Shown here piece after piece: positions 53,203 to 62,565 of a stretch of DNA of 64,000 nt. How positions within the stretch are numbered: position 1 is the first letter of the stretch; each line of letters starts with the position of its first letter. The translations under genes were made by a program, and so were the position numbers. The notes under the pieces are model-generated. The model was not told the origin of the DNA, did not search any database, and saw nothing but the letters and a program-made list of their open reading frames with translations. The stretch is from NCBI RefSeq assembly GCF_001637205.1, contig NZ_LVJH01000003.1:92091-156090 (forward strand). The letters are read 5' to 3'. The stretch comes from Paenibacillus glacialis. GTDB taxonomy: Bacteria; Bacillota; Bacilli; Paenibacillales; Paenibacillaceae.

Positions 53203-54213
53203 ATGAAGAAAGCAAGATATATGGTTGTATTAATAGCACTGATTTCCCTAATGGGGGTTATGTTAATTGGCTGCACTGGTGGTAGTAAAGATGAAAATAT
53301 AGCCAGTGAATCTATGAATGGAAATAGTGCGGACAGCAAAACGGATGCAGCGAAGGGAAGTTCAGATGTTTCAGATAATGAAGTATCTCGTTCGTACACT
53401 GACTATAAGGGGCATGTGGTGGATATCCCTACCGCACCTCAGCGTGTCATATTTGCGGGTGAAACGACTGGTGATCTACTGGAGATAGGCATTCAGCCGA
53501 TTGGCGTGCTCGGAGTCTCCATTAAAGATGCATTATATGAGAATGAGCTAACCCAAGTGGAGGATGTGGGTTTTCCCATTAATCTAGAGAAGGTCATTTC
53601 CCTAAATCCCGATCTGATTCTGATTGCAGACACCGACGAGAAAGGCTATGAAAGTCTTACAAAAATCGCACCAACGATTATGTTTGATACATTTGCATCG
53701 CTTGATGAACGAATGATCGAGTTGGGTGACATCTTTGGTAAACAGCAGGAGGCAACGGACTGGCTTAATATCTACAATGCAAAGGCGGAGGAAATATGGA
53801 AGCAACTTTACGAAAAGGTGCTTAAGCCAGGAGAGACGGCATCTGTATTTACGTATTATCCTGGGGATCGGCTGTTCATTATGGCTCAAGCTGGCTTTCC
53901 GCAGTTATTGTATGGCAAGGGTGGTATGAAACCAACGGATCCGATTCAAGAGGTTCTAGATGCAGGGGAAGGATTTAGACAAATCTCAGCGGAAGAGCTT
54001 GGTAAATTTGCAGGAGACTATATTTTTATTCTTAATCCTATAGACAGTGAAGCGGAGAAATCAACGGAAGAACTGCTGGCAAGTCCGATTTGGAAGGGTC
54101 TTCCTGCTGTGAAGAACGGACATGTTTACCGATTGGATATTAATAAAGCTAGTTCGGACGCCTTTACCCGTGAATATATGCTGAATGAGCTACCGAAATT
54201 ACTGGGTAACTAA
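53203..54213 (+). CDS. Iron-siderophore binding lipoprotein
   Basis: This 336-residue protein has a lipoprotein signal (lipobox LIGC, Cys24), a Ser/Asp-rich linker to about residue 62 and a class III helical-backbone metal-receptor domain (FhuD/FepB-like; PQRVIFAGETTGDLLEIG, PDLILIAD, WKGLPAVKNGHVYRLD). It captures ferric siderophores for an ABC importer. No permease or ATPase gene is adjacent, so it must use a transporter encoded elsewhere. A near-perfect Fur box controls it. Its binding domain is closely similar to the C-terminal part of the next gene. Confidence 0.94.
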   Translation: MKKARYMVVLIALISLMGVMLIGCTGGSKDENIASESMNGNSADSKTDAAKGSSDVSDNEVSRSYTDYKGHVVDIPTAPQRVIFAGETTGDLLEIGIQPIGVLGVSIKDALYENELTQVEDVGFPINLEKVISLNPDLILIADTDEKGYESLTKIAPTIMFDTFASLDERMIELGDIFGKQQEATDWLNIYNAKAEEIWKQLYEKVLKPGETASVFTYYPGDRLFIMAQAGFPQLLYGKGGMKPTDPIQEVLDAGEGFRQISAEELGKFAGDYIFILNPIDSEAEKSTEELLASPIWKGLPAVKNGHVYRLDINKASSDAFTREYMLNELPKLLGN

Positions 54214-54259
54214 GAGAACAAGGCCTGAGATAAATAGATAAAGATAGCGATCACTCTTA

Positions 54260-54303
54260 GGTAAGCTTTTCAATCTTACGGTTGAAAAGCTTACCCTTTT
54301 TCT
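54260..54303 (+). terminator. Strong intrinsic terminator
   Basis: A 14-bp perfect stem, GGTAAGCTTTTCAA/TTGAAAAGCTTACC, is followed by CTTTTTC. Confidence 0.92.
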
Positions 54304-54307
54304 ATAC

Positions 54308-54326
54308 AATGAGAACTATTCTCATT
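54308..54326. promoter_or_regulatory. Fur-box-like site before the AraC-type regulator gene
   Basis: The palindrome TGAGAA-CTA-TTCTCA within AATGAGAACTATTCTCATT agrees with the 7-1-7 Fur motif at 12 of 15 positions. It lies 18 bases before the start codon. Confidence 0.7.
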
Positions 54327-54343
54327 TAAAGGAGTCGTTCAAT

Positions 54344-56011
54344 ATGAATAAGAATCCCATTTCTATATCAACAACCCAATCACTACTCTTTCATTTGGAT
54401 GCAGTCCGATTTTGTCAGATGCCTCCTGGAGGGGAAACGGCAAAGGAACGAAGTCCATTACATACATTGATTGTTGTAACACAGGGCCAAGTGGGGCTCA
54501 TGACGGACGATTATAGGCGGCTTCGATTGGTTCCGGGTAGGGCATTCTTAGTTTGTCCCCAAAGTGGATACCAGCTTCAGAATGAAACGGAATGTACCCT
54601 TTATTATTACCGGCTGTCTTTTTCTGCTATACAGATGAGAGGAATGCATCCTCAATTATACAATGGCGAGCTAGCATCTAGATTAGGGGAGCTGACTGCC
54701 CATCCACTGACTCGTATCCTACGTCTTGTGAAGCTGATGGAAGAAGCAGAGACCTCCTCTGACGAACTGGGAGATTACAAGCGACAGCTTTTCTTTCAAG
54801 AGCTGATGGTGCTTCTTCTTCAGCACAACCTTCACCCTGAAAGCGCAAATGTAAATGGAACCAAGCTTGTTGAGGATACCCTTGCCTATATTCATAGTCA
54901 CTACATGGAACGTATAACCGTCCGGCAGCTTGCGGAACTAGCGGGGGTTATGTACCAACAATATACTCGGATTTTTCAACAACTGACCGGTAAGAAACCA
55001 CTGGATTATCTGAACGAGTTGCGGATTGAGAGATCTAAAGAGTGGTTGCGAAACTCAGATGCACCGCTGCGGGAGATTGCTCATCTGGTCGGATTTCGGG
55101 ATGAATATTATTTCAACCGTCGCTTTCGACAGATGACGGGTCAAGCGCCAAGACAGTATTCAAAGTCAACACTGGGGCTTGTCCACGTCCGCGACTGGCT
55201 TGGTAATAGCATCGAGATTCCGCAGAGTCCGAGACGAATCGTATATCACGGAGAGACATTTGGCGATTTAGTGGCACTTGGTGTAGATGCAGTAGGGGGT
55301 AGTGCATTCTTAGAAGAACGTATCACGATTGGAGAGCAAATATGTAATGTGGAGGACGTCGGATTCTTAATCGATGTTGCCAAGCTCGGAAAGTTGGAAC
55401 CGGATTTAATTATTCTGGCGAGCAGCGATGAGGAACAGTACAACAAGGCGATGGGGATCGCTCCAACGGTAACATTTGATTCATTTGCGCCCCTTGAAGA
55501 ACGGATGCACACGCTAGGAAATTTATTGGGCGTTCGTGTGGTTGCCGAACAATGGCTGGAGAATTATAAGGAACGCACAGAGCAGATGTGGGTGCGGTTG
55601 AGAGAGGAGCTAAAACCTGGTGAGAGCGCATCAGTGTTCATTACTGATCGTGGTGGACGTTTTTTTGTGATGGGAACAATCGGACTTCCGGCTACGTTAT
55701 ATCATAAGTCGGGTTTTCAGGCGCCTTCCAGTATTGGGCAGCTACTTGACCGAGGGGTGAGCTACATGGAAATTTCCATTGATGATCTGCCCCTTTTCGC
55801 AGGAGATCGAATATTCATGGTTCTGACCAAGGAGGCTTCATCCCGGCAGGCGGCCTATGAATTAGCCGGAAGTAAGATGTGGAAAGGGCTACCCGCTGTC
55901 CGCAGTGGCCATGCTTACTGGGTAGAGGATTCTGAGTGGAATTATGGGGACGCCCTGACGAGTATTCACATTCTGGACATGCTTCCAGCCTTACTCACAA
56001 GATCTTCCTAA
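54344..56011 (+). CDS. AraC regulator fused to siderophore-binding domain (Btr-like)
   Basis: This 555-residue cytoplasmic protein has an N-terminal cupin-like region, an AraC double helix-turn-helix (about 185-285, ending DEYYFNRRFRQMTGQAPRQYS), and a C-terminal helical-backbone metal-receptor domain (about 295-553). This is the layout of Btr of Bacillus subtilis, which activates siderophore uptake genes on binding the intracellular siderophore. There is no signal peptide. The C-terminal domain shares long segments with the preceding lipoprotein (GETxGDL, VEDVGF, PTVTFDSFAPLEERM). A Fur-like box precedes it, so it is probably an iron-starvation activator of the neighbour. Confidence 0.92.
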   Translation: MNKNPISISTTQSLLFHLDAVRFCQMPPGGETAKERSPLHTLIVVTQGQVGLMTDDYRRLRLVPGRAFLVCPQSGYQLQNETECTLYYYRLSFSAIQMRGMHPQLYNGELASRLGELTAHPLTRILRLVKLMEEAETSSDELGDYKRQLFFQELMVLLLQHNLHPESANVNGTKLVEDTLAYIHSHYMERITVRQLAELAGVMYQQYTRIFQQLTGKKPLDYLNELRIERSKEWLRNSDAPLREIAHLVGFRDEYYFNRRFRQMTGQAPRQYSKSTLGLVHVRDWLGNSIEIPQSPRRIVYHGETFGDLVALGVDAVGGSAFLEERITIGEQICNVEDVGFLIDVAKLGKLEPDLIILASSDEEQYNKAMGIAPTVTFDSFAPLEERMHTLGNLLGVRVVAEQWLENYKERTEQMWVRLREELKPGESASVFITDRGGRFFVMGTIGLPATLYHKSGFQAPSSIGQLLDRGVSYMEISIDDLPLFAGDRIFMVLTKEASSRQAAYELAGSKMWKGLPAVRSGHAYWVEDSEWNYGDALTSIHILDMLPALLTRSS

Positions 56012-56060
56012 ATATCGTCGATTGAGGATTCAGCTCCTGTGTTAGATACGATAGATCATA

Positions 56061-56101
56061 AGACAAGAAAAAGAGACATTAGAGGGTAATGCTCTAACGT
56101 C
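56061..56101 (-). terminator. Probable terminator for the minus-strand LtaS-type gene
   Basis: A 10-bp stem with one mismatch (GACATTAGAG with CTCTAACGTC) is followed on the minus strand by TCTTTTTCTT. It lies about 145 bases beyond the synthase stop codon. Confidence 0.55.
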
Positions 56102-56213
56102 CCAAGATCATTTTCGTTCAAGTACATAACTGTGGTTGGAAGCACTTAGCGTTAAATGCCGGTCTCTCGTAAATGAACCTATTGGGATAACGCTTCGAAT
56201 CCCTACAGAGAGC

Positions 56214-56242
56214 GTGTAAATCTACATATTGTAGATTTACAC
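56214..56242. other. Perfect 13-bp hairpin at the 3' end of the LtaS-type gene
   Basis: GTGTAAATCTACA and its exact complement are separated by only three bases, two bases after the synthase stop codon. There is no T-run on either side. It may stabilise the mRNA 3' end or be a protein-binding palindrome. Confidence 0.6.
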
Positions 56243-56244
56243 TA

Positions 56245-58161
56245 TCATGGAGACCGTTTAGGTAACAATTTCACATATTTATCCGATAGTTTCATCAGTG
56301 ACATTATATAATCATAGTCCTTGCCGTAGGCGCTCACATCTTGAACAGGTAGGAGCGTCTTTAAAGAGATAGCTGTTCCATCCTCAAAGCCAGTACCAGG
56401 AATGAACATGACATCATTATTAAAGAAGGAACCTGTAGGTAAGTAATAACGCATTCCCACAACGTTACGGTCCGTATTTAGAAGGTCACGTCCGAATGCA
56501 GTGAAATTCTTATCCTCCAGTGAAACGCCCATAAGATTAGCTACAGTCGGCATAATATCAAGTTGTCCACCAGTGAGCTCAATAACTTTGCCATCCATTT
56601 GTTTAGGAACATGAATAAGGAGCGGGATATTGAATCTACTGATCTGATTATCGTAAGGAATACCCAATTTCTCCGTTATCTCTGCCCCATCTGTCTCTTT
56701 CGGATTAATACCGAAATGATCACCATAAGCGACCAACACGGTGTTATCCCACATGCCATTTGCTTTCAACTGTTCGATCAGTTTACCTAACGCATAATCT
56801 GTATAGTTCACAGCTGTTAAATAGTTACCGAGTTGTGATCCTTCCATATCAGCAGGAACCGTAAGCCTTCGTTGATCTTCGGGAATAACAAAGGGAGCAT
56901 GACTAGATGTCGTAACGAACTGTGCATAGAAAGGCTTCTTGTCAGCGGACATCTCCTTCATTTTCTCGATACCGACACGGTACATTTCTTCATCCGAAGC
57001 ACCGAAATCATTGAAAAGATCATTGATATAGAAGGGTTTATCGTAATAGTGATCGAATCCAAGCGCTGGGTATAACAGATTTCGACTCCAAAAGGTTACA
57101 TCATTGATATGAAAGGTTGCCGAGTTATATTGCTGTTCATGTAATAATCTTGAAAGGCTTGGCAACTCTCTGTTTCCAAAACCGGCAGACATCGCTTCAG
57201 TTCCAGTTGGATAAATAGACGTGTTGGAAATGAATTCAGCATCCGACGTATTTCCTTGACCAATCTGCTGATAAAAGTATGGGAAGTAAAAGCTTTCCTT
57301 CGCAAGTTGGTTCAGTACAGGTGTGACTTCCTGCTGTCCCAGCTTCAGATGAATCGGGAAGTTCTGAAAGGCTTCCATCTGTACAATAATGACGTTCATG
57401 CCTTTAGCGGAACCGAAATGTGCAGGTGGTTCAGCGTTATTGGCCCGATAAGGATAGGTTGACTGTAGTGCCTTCACTTCTAATTTTGTATCCTGAAGAT
57501 TCCCATTGGCAATCATGGCGTTCTCTTGCTTATTCTTGAGCATAGCGGCCACTTGGTAATTTACAAATCCAAGCTTCTCGGCTTGGACAAGTTCATTATC
57601 GATGTGCAGAGAGCGGTTAATAACAAGAATTGAACTACCAAGACTTAGTACCAAGGTTAGAGCTACAATGATGTTCCACTTCATTGTACTGCCCCGACTA
57701 CGCGTAGACCCCATGATATAGCCTAGAGTATGCACATGCTTGCGTTTGCGACGCATAACAACCCTAACAAGAACCCATGTTAATCCGATAGCAAGATCAA
57801 TAAAAAAGAGAAAATGGATCGGTTTGATTAAGGGAGTAATACTGGCACGCACTTGACCTACTTGTCCTAATTCTGTGAGTGTCGTATATGTGGGCACTGA
57901 ACCGAAATGAATCTGATACAAAGTTGCAGCAAAAAGTATGAGCGAAAAAATGAGATTGAAACTCCAAAATGCAGCGCGTTTTGCTTTTAAGGGCACGACG
58001 AGATCAAGTAAACACATGAATACTAGAATGGACAATGTATCTGCTAATAGTCCAACGCCCGTAACTTCTTTGAAATAGAAAAAGCGAAGAAGGCATAATT
58101 TAGCTATCAATAGTAGTGTAATACTGATCAAAGTGGTTAATTTGTTTGCTTTCCAGTTCAT
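56245..58161 (-). CDS. Lipoteichoic acid synthase family protein
   Basis: This 638-residue protein has five N-terminal transmembrane helices (about 8-185) and an extracellular sulfatase-fold domain. The metal-site Glu263 (VQMEAFQ) and the catalytic Thr305 (GQGNTSDAEF) are present, as are TFHINDVTFWSRN and VAYGDHFG. It polymerises glycerol phosphate from phosphatidylglycerol into lipoteichoic acid, or acts as primase or YvgJ/YqgS-type paralog; the window does not distinguish these. ATG 58161 is preferred over 58167 because AGGAT lies seven bases upstream. Confidence 0.94.
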   Translation of the reverse strand: MNWKANKLTTLISITLLLIAKLCLLRFFYFKEVTGVGLLADTLSILVFMCLLDLVVPLKAKRAAFWSFNLIFSLILFAATLYQIHFGSVPTYTTLTELGQVGQVRASITPLIKPIHFLFFIDLAIGLTWVLVRVVMRRKRKHVHTLGYIMGSTRSRGSTMKWNIIVALTLVLSLGSSILVINRSLHIDNELVQAEKLGFVNYQVAAMLKNKQENAMIANGNLQDTKLEVKALQSTYPYRANNAEPPAHFGSAKGMNVIIVQMEAFQNFPIHLKLGQQEVTPVLNQLAKESFYFPYFYQQIGQGNTSDAEFISNTSIYPTGTEAMSAGFGNRELPSLSRLLHEQQYNSATFHINDVTFWSRNLLYPALGFDHYYDKPFYINDLFNDFGASDEEMYRVGIEKMKEMSADKKPFYAQFVTTSSHAPFVIPEDQRRLTVPADMEGSQLGNYLTAVNYTDYALGKLIEQLKANGMWDNTVLVAYGDHFGINPKETDGAEITEKLGIPYDNQISRFNIPLLIHVPKQMDGKVIELTGGQLDIMPTVANLMGVSLEDKNFTAFGRDLLNTDRNVVGMRYYLPTGSFFNNDVMFIPGTGFEDGTAISLKTLLPVQDVSAYGKDYDYIMSLMKLSDKYVKLLPKRSP

Positions 58162-58370
58162 AGACATATCCTAGTTCACTTCTTTTCTTTTATTGAAAAA
58201 TTAATAATTAGTGTAACGTAAAAAACGAAAAATAACAAAAAATAATGAGAGTTTCTAGTGTGTTAGAAAAATCGACTAATCTGTTAGATAATTGGACATA
58301 ATACGGAAAGTGCGACAGGGTATATAAATTTATTATACTTCAAATATGGCTTCCGCTGATCCATCTCAAT

Positions 58371-58399
58371 TTGAGATCGTTTTTATAATGTGTTATCAT
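58371..58399 (+). promoter_or_regulatory. Promoter of the small membrane protein gene
   Basis: TTGAGA (58371-58376) and TATCAT (58394-58399) are separated by 17 bases, 34 bases before a clear ribosome site and start codon. Confidence 0.5.
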
Positions 58400-58432
58400 T
58401 TTAGTAACAGTATGCGAAAGGAGAAATGTAAT

Positions 58433-58798
58433 ATGACCAGAGTACATCAGTTGTTTCGCTTATTTATCATGATTGGCATGGCTTTGGTCTTATCTTTCTC
58501 CTTTCCGGTGTCTTCTTATGAAGAGCGTACGACTGAGACCTCCCAGGGCTCTATTACTACGGAAGTACATATGGTTAGGCCGCTTCTTCGTCAAACCGCA
58601 CCGATCTATTCAAGGCTTATTGTGGTTGCGCAATTGTTACCCCTTTTATTCATGGTTTATCTTCTAACAATCCTACGATTACCTTTATTTGTGAATCCTT
58701 TTAAACGTTGTATTCCTTTATTATTACGCCGCTTATTTCTTGACCCCATTAAATACACCTCCACTTTCGTGAGCAGAGTTAATGTACCTTTGCTCTAA
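58433..58798 (+). CDS. Small two-helix membrane protein, unknown
   Basis: I do not recognise this 121-residue protein. It has an N-terminal hydrophobic helix or signal (LFRLFIMIGMALVLSFSFPV), a short polar loop of about 40 residues and a second hydrophobic helix (LIVVAQLLPLLFMVYLLTIL) with an Arg-rich tail. A good ribosome site (AAAGGAG) precedes ATG 58433, and a plausible promoter lies upstream, which supports a real gene despite no family match. The region between the divergent LtaS-type gene and this one (58168-58370) is AT-rich with nothing else clear. Confidence 0.55.
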   Translation: MTRVHQLFRLFIMIGMALVLSFSFPVSSYEERTTETSQGSITTEVHMVRPLLRQTAPIYSRLIVVAQLLPLLFMVYLLTILRLPLFVNPFKRCIPLLLRRLFLDPIKYTSTFVSRVNVPLL

Positions 58799-58952
58799 TT
58801 TAATTTACCCTTTTATACGATTACCATTTCCTAATATAAATTTTATTAATGTTATACTTATCCATGAAAAATAGAGACGAACACTGTTCTTTTTTAATGA
58901 ACAATGTAATCGTTCTATTTAAATATTCAGAATAATTGGAGGAATTATAATA

Positions 58953-59447
58953 ATGAACGTACGCGAAATAGATCTACCAGGTATTGGGAAGAAATTTCAT
59001 ATTGTGACTCGTAGTGGAGATAAGTTAGTTGTCATTATCCATGATGACGGAAGACGAGAAATGTATCATTTTGACTATGAGGATCCGGATGACAGTGTTT
59101 CTATGATTTCGATGGATGACGATGAGGCTCGTGTGATTGCTGCGATTGTAGGTGGGATGACATATGTCCCTAAAGCACTTGAAAAAGTGGATATGGCATT
59201 TGATGAACTAATTATTGAATGGTACAAAATTGACAATAGCTATAAATCCATTGGTAAATCGATTGGTGAACTTGATGTGCGCCAGAATTCGGGAGCTATG
59301 ATTATTGCCATTATTGAGAAAAATCACTCGAAGCACGTGAATCCAGGTCCAGAATTCGTGATTACGAAGGAATCTACGCTGGTTGTTGTAGGCGAGCGTG
59401 AACAACAGAAGTTATTCAAACAAATTTTACTGAACGGAAGTGGTTGA
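58953..59447 (+). CDS. khtT: K+/H+ antiporter regulatory subunit KhtT
   Basis: This 164-residue protein matches KhtT/YhaT: an N-terminal half specific to this family ([33 protein letters not shown]) and a C-terminal RCK_C (TrkA_C) domain (about 75-160), which in KhtT binds c-di-AMP. It gates the adjacent KhtU antiporter, which exports potassium. It starts at ATG 58953 behind GGAGG. The upstream 58800-58950 region is AT-rich and has a small stem (ACACTGTTC with GAACAATGT). Confidence 0.93.
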   Translation: MNVREIDLPGIGKKFHIVTRSGDKLVVIIHDDGRREMYHFDYEDPDDSVSMISMDDDEARVIAAIVGGMTYVPKALEKVDMAFDELIIEWYKIDNSYKSIGKSIGELDVRQNSGAMIIAIIEKNHSKHVNPGPEFVITKESTLVVVGEREQQKLFKQILLNGSG

Positions 59448-59451
59448 ATAG

Positions 59452-60705
59452 ATGGATTACATTGTTTTTGAAGTAGGGTTGGCCATTGCTTTAATCGCTG
59501 CAGTGGGACTGATAGCAACTAAGATTAGATTTTCAGTAATTCCCTTTTATATATTGATTGGTATGGCTGTTGGGCCTCACGCAATGAATTTTTGGCATTT
59601 TGATTTCCGATTCATAGAGAGTGCCCCATTTATCGACTTGTTAGGTCGCATCGGAGTACTGTTCCTATTGTTCTATTTGGGTATTGAATTCTCGATAGGG
59701 CGGTTGATCAAGTCAGGTAAGTCGATTGTGACGGGCGGATCGATATATATCGGAATTAACTTTACTTTGGGCCTTATACTGGGATGGATAGCGGGGTTTC
59801 CGATTTCGGAGATTCTCGTTATTGCAGGGATTACCACCATCTCATCGAGTGCCATTGTAGCCAAAGTCCTTGTGGATCTGAAGCGTACAGCTAATGCAGA
59901 GACGGAAATGGTTCTTGGAATAACCATGTTTGAAGATGTATTTCTTGCCGTTTATTTATCCATCCTCTCAGGAATTGTCCTCAGTGACTCCTCGAGTGTG
60001 TGGGGTGTACTACTGACCGCATCCATAGCCATGGGGTTCATGTTATTGATGATTATTATTGGACGAAAGGCTGTCCCATTGTTAAATAAGCTGCTCAATA
60101 TCCGTTCCAATGAACTATTTGTACTTGTTGTGTTTGGTTCGTTATTTCTAGTAGCGGGCTTTGCAGAAACGATCCATGTAGCTGAAGCTATAGGAGCGTT
60201 ACTCTTTGGACTTGTACTCGCGGATACGGAACATGCGAAACGAATTGAGCATCTTATTTTACCCTTTAGGGACTTTTTTGGAGCTATTTTCTTCTTTAGC
60301 TTTGGACTATCCATTAATCCGTTAGAAATGTTTGGTGCTGTATGGTTATCTCTTGCCGCAGTTCTTTTGACTCTAATTGGGAACTTTGCTGCTGGGCTAA
60401 TAGCAGGAAGAAATGCAGGATTATCCACCAAATCATCATTTAACATTGGATTCACAATCATGGGTCGTGGTGAATTTTCTATTATCATGGCCAACTTAGG
60501 AAAAGCAGGGGGACTTATGCCTGTGCTTCAATCCTTTACCGCGCTATACGTATTAATCATGGCGATCTTAGGACCTTTATTATCTAAAGAGTCTAAACAT
60601 ATCTATAACTTCATGGATAACATATTCAAATTCAAAGATTCCAAGAGAAGAGATAAGGGTCAGGCTAAGGTAAAACCTAAGCTGCCAGAGGAAAGTGGAA
60701 CGTAA
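59452..60705 (+). CDS. khtU: K+/H+ antiporter KhtU
   Basis: This 417-residue CPA2-family cation:proton antiporter has about twelve helices. The ion-binding region GITTISSSAIVAKVL and the GIEFSIGRL, ETIHVAEAIGALLFGLVLAD and GFTIMGRGEFSII blocks are typical of KefB/KhtU proteins. No C-terminal TrkA_N domain is attached; regulation comes from KhtT, encoded four bases upstream. A third gene of the Bacillus operon, khtS, is not seen. Confidence 0.95.
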   Translation: MDYIVFEVGLAIALIAAVGLIATKIRFSVIPFYILIGMAVGPHAMNFWHFDFRFIESAPFIDLLGRIGVLFLLFYLGIEFSIGRLIKSGKSIVTGGSIYIGINFTLGLILGWIAGFPISEILVIAGITTISSSAIVAKVLVDLKRTANAETEMVLGITMFEDVFLAVYLSILSGIVLSDSSSVWGVLLTASIAMGFMLLMIIIGRKAVPLLNKLLNIRSNELFVLVVFGSLFLVAGFAETIHVAEAIGALLFGLVLADTEHAKRIEHLILPFRDFFGAIFFFSFGLSINPLEMFGAVWLSLAAVLLTLIGNFAAGLIAGRNAGLSTKSSFNIGFTIMGRGEFSIIMANLGKAGGLMPVLQSFTALYVLIMAILGPLLSKESKHIYNFMDNIFKFKDSKRRDKGQAKVKPKLPEESGT

Positions 60706-60789
60706 CGGTCTTGAAATCCACACCTGAAATGCTGTCCAGAACCGTCTGTCATTATAGGTAAATTCTATTGCAGAAGAGGAGGATTTGCA

Positions 60790-61710
60790 CTGAAACTACT
60801 TAGAGCTTCTTTGGAACCAACGCAATCTTATGAGCGCAGAGAATTTAAACGCTTGTGTACTCGAATGTTGTTTGTTGTTATAGGAAGTGTGTTGGCCTCA
60901 GTAGGATTGGAGTTGTTCTTAATTCCAAATCAGATTATTGTCGGTGGGATGACAGGAATTTCTGCTCTATTCGCTCATATTACGGAGATGAGATTAGGAT
61001 TATTTCTCCTTTTATTGAATGTACCTTTTATAGGTATGAACTACAGACACATTCGAAGAGAGTTTGTCATCCTGACGGTACTGGGATTGATCGTATTCTC
61101 ATTAAGTGCCATCTTTCTTCATCACACCCCTGCATTGATTAAGCATCCATTATCTGCTGCAATGATCGGTGGAGCCTCGTTGGGACTTGGACTTGGTACA
61201 GTCGTACGATATGGCGGAGCATTGGATACATTGGAATTGGCTGAACGTTCTCATTGGAGAAATGGATTACCTGTGGATAACATCATTATGTTGATTAATT
61301 GTATGGTGTTGACGTCGGCAGGTTTTATATTCGGATGGGATCAAGCGATGTATTCTGTTATTGCCTATCTTCTAGCTTACGAGATGATTCATGTCACCAT
61401 TAGAGGATTCGCATTATACAGGACGATGTATGTTCAGAGTATCAGAGATGACGAGATTAAGCAGGTTCTGGGCTTAAGTCTTGGTCTTACGAATATATCG
61501 GCTGATACACAGGTAGAAGATGCAAATCATGAACAGGCTGAGATGAATTCTGACCTTGGAAATAATAAAGAGGTAGCCAAACCGTTAGTATATAAGGTTC
61601 ATATCGCTGAAAAAGCACGATTTAGAGTTCTAGTGAGGTCTATAGACCCTGAAGCGGATATTTCAAGTTATGATACAAGAACCGCACCAAATTATTATAA
61701 TAGAAATTAA
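60790..61710 (+). CDS. YitT family membrane protein
   Basis: This YitT-type protein has five or six helices (about 20-205; LFLIPNQIIVGGMTGIS and GTVVRYGGALDTLEL are conserved) and a C-terminal DUF2179-like cytoplasmic region (about 210-300), partly replaced by an acidic insert. Function is unknown. The start is unusual: AGGAGG at 60777-60782 is positioned seven bases before an in-frame CTG at 60790, whereas the first conventional start, TTG 60811, has no ribosome site. CTG initiation therefore seems likely, giving 306 residues. Confidence 0.88.
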   Translation: MKLLRASLEPTQSYERREFKRLCTRMLFVVIGSVLASVGLELFLIPNQIIVGGMTGISALFAHITEMRLGLFLLLLNVPFIGMNYRHIRREFVILTVLGLIVFSLSAIFLHHTPALIKHPLSAAMIGGASLGLGLGTVVRYGGALDTLELAERSHWRNGLPVDNIIMLINCMVLTSAGFIFGWDQAMYSVIAYLLAYEMIHVTIRGFALYRTMYVQSIRDDEIKQVLGLSLGLTNISADTQVEDANHEQAEMNSDLGNNKEVAKPLVYKVHIAEKARFRVLVRSIDPEADISSYDTRTAPNYYNRN

Positions 61711-61735
61711 TAAACTATCATTCTAATGAAAAATG

Positions 61736-61776
61736 CCGAAAGCAGGGAGCTGAAATTCTTGCTTTCGGTTTTTTTT
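61736..61776 (+). terminator. Strong intrinsic terminator after the yitT-type gene
   Basis: A 9-bp stem CCGAAAGCA/TGCTTTCGG is followed by eight Ts. Confidence 0.9.
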
Positions 61777-61815
61777 GTAATTTTGCTATTGTTACGACAA
61801 TAGCAGATGAATAGA

Positions 61816-62565
61816 TTATCCGTTCATAACACTGCCACCATTGGCTCCGAGAACTTGTCCGGTATAAATGCTACCGTCATCTGATGCTAGAAATAGAACG
61901 GATCTAGCAATCTCTTGCGGGAATGCCAATCTATTTAATAAATAGCGAGCATCGTTCTTATCTTGGGTTTCCTCAAGGGAGGAACGGATATCCGTGAATG
62001 TACCACCGGGTGCCACCGCATTGACTAGAACGTATGGAGCTAGTTCCCTTGCAAGTGATTTAGTAAATGCGGTAATGCCGCCTTTAGCTGCTGCATAATG
62101 AGCAAATTCGGCAGCCCCTTGGCTTACAACGTCGGATGTAACGTTAATGATTCTCCCCGATTTCTGCTCCGTCATTCGGCGCGCTGCTGCACGAGAAGTA
62201 TAGAAGGTGCCATACATATGTATTTTGATCATTCGGTCCCATTGCTCATCTGTCATTTCTGTAACAGATACGGCTTGGGCAATCCCAGCATTATTGACTA
62301 GGATATCTATTCTTCCGAACAGATTGTCGATCGCTTCGAATAATTCTTGTACTTGAACGGGTTCGCTGACATCTGCATGAAAGATTTCAGCTCGAACTCC
62401 GTAAGTCTCTGCTTGGTGTTTAACCTCCAGTGCTTCCTTATCGTCACCGAAATAGTTAATCATTACATTAATGCCTGCTTTAGCAAATTCCAACGCGACT
62501 GCCTTACCGATTCCTCTACTAGCGCCAGTAATTAAAGCACATTTCACAGTAGTTTCAATAGCCAT
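61816..62565 (-). CDS. SDR family oxidoreductase (FabG-like)
   Basis: This 249-residue short-chain dehydrogenase has GASRGIG at residues 14-20, NNAG at 91-94 and catalytic Ser144, Tyr157 and Lys161 (YAAAK). It resembles 3-oxoacyl-ACP reductase-like enzymes, but it is isolated from fatty acid genes, so the substrate is open. ATG 62565 has AAGGAGAG ten bases upstream; an in-frame start at 62622 would add 19 unconserved residues. It runs convergently to the yitT-type gene. Confidence 0.92.
   Translation of the reverse strand: MAIETTVKCALITGASRGIGKAVALEFAKAGINVMINYFGDDKEALEVKHQAETYGVRAEIFHADVSEPVQVQELFEAIDNLFGRIDILVNNAGIAQAVSVTEMTDEQWDRMIKIHMYGTFYTSRAAARRMTEQKSGRIINVTSDVVSQGAAEFAHYAAAKGGITAFTKSLARELAPYVLVNAVAPGGTFTDIRSSLEETQDKNDARYLLNRLAFPQEIARSVLFLASDDGSIYTGQVLGANGGSVMNG

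Noticed and set aside
59952..60494. Minus-strand open frame of 180 codons
   Set aside because: It lies wholly inside khtU, has no ribosome site and its composition mirrors the antisense of membrane helices. It is a shadow frame.
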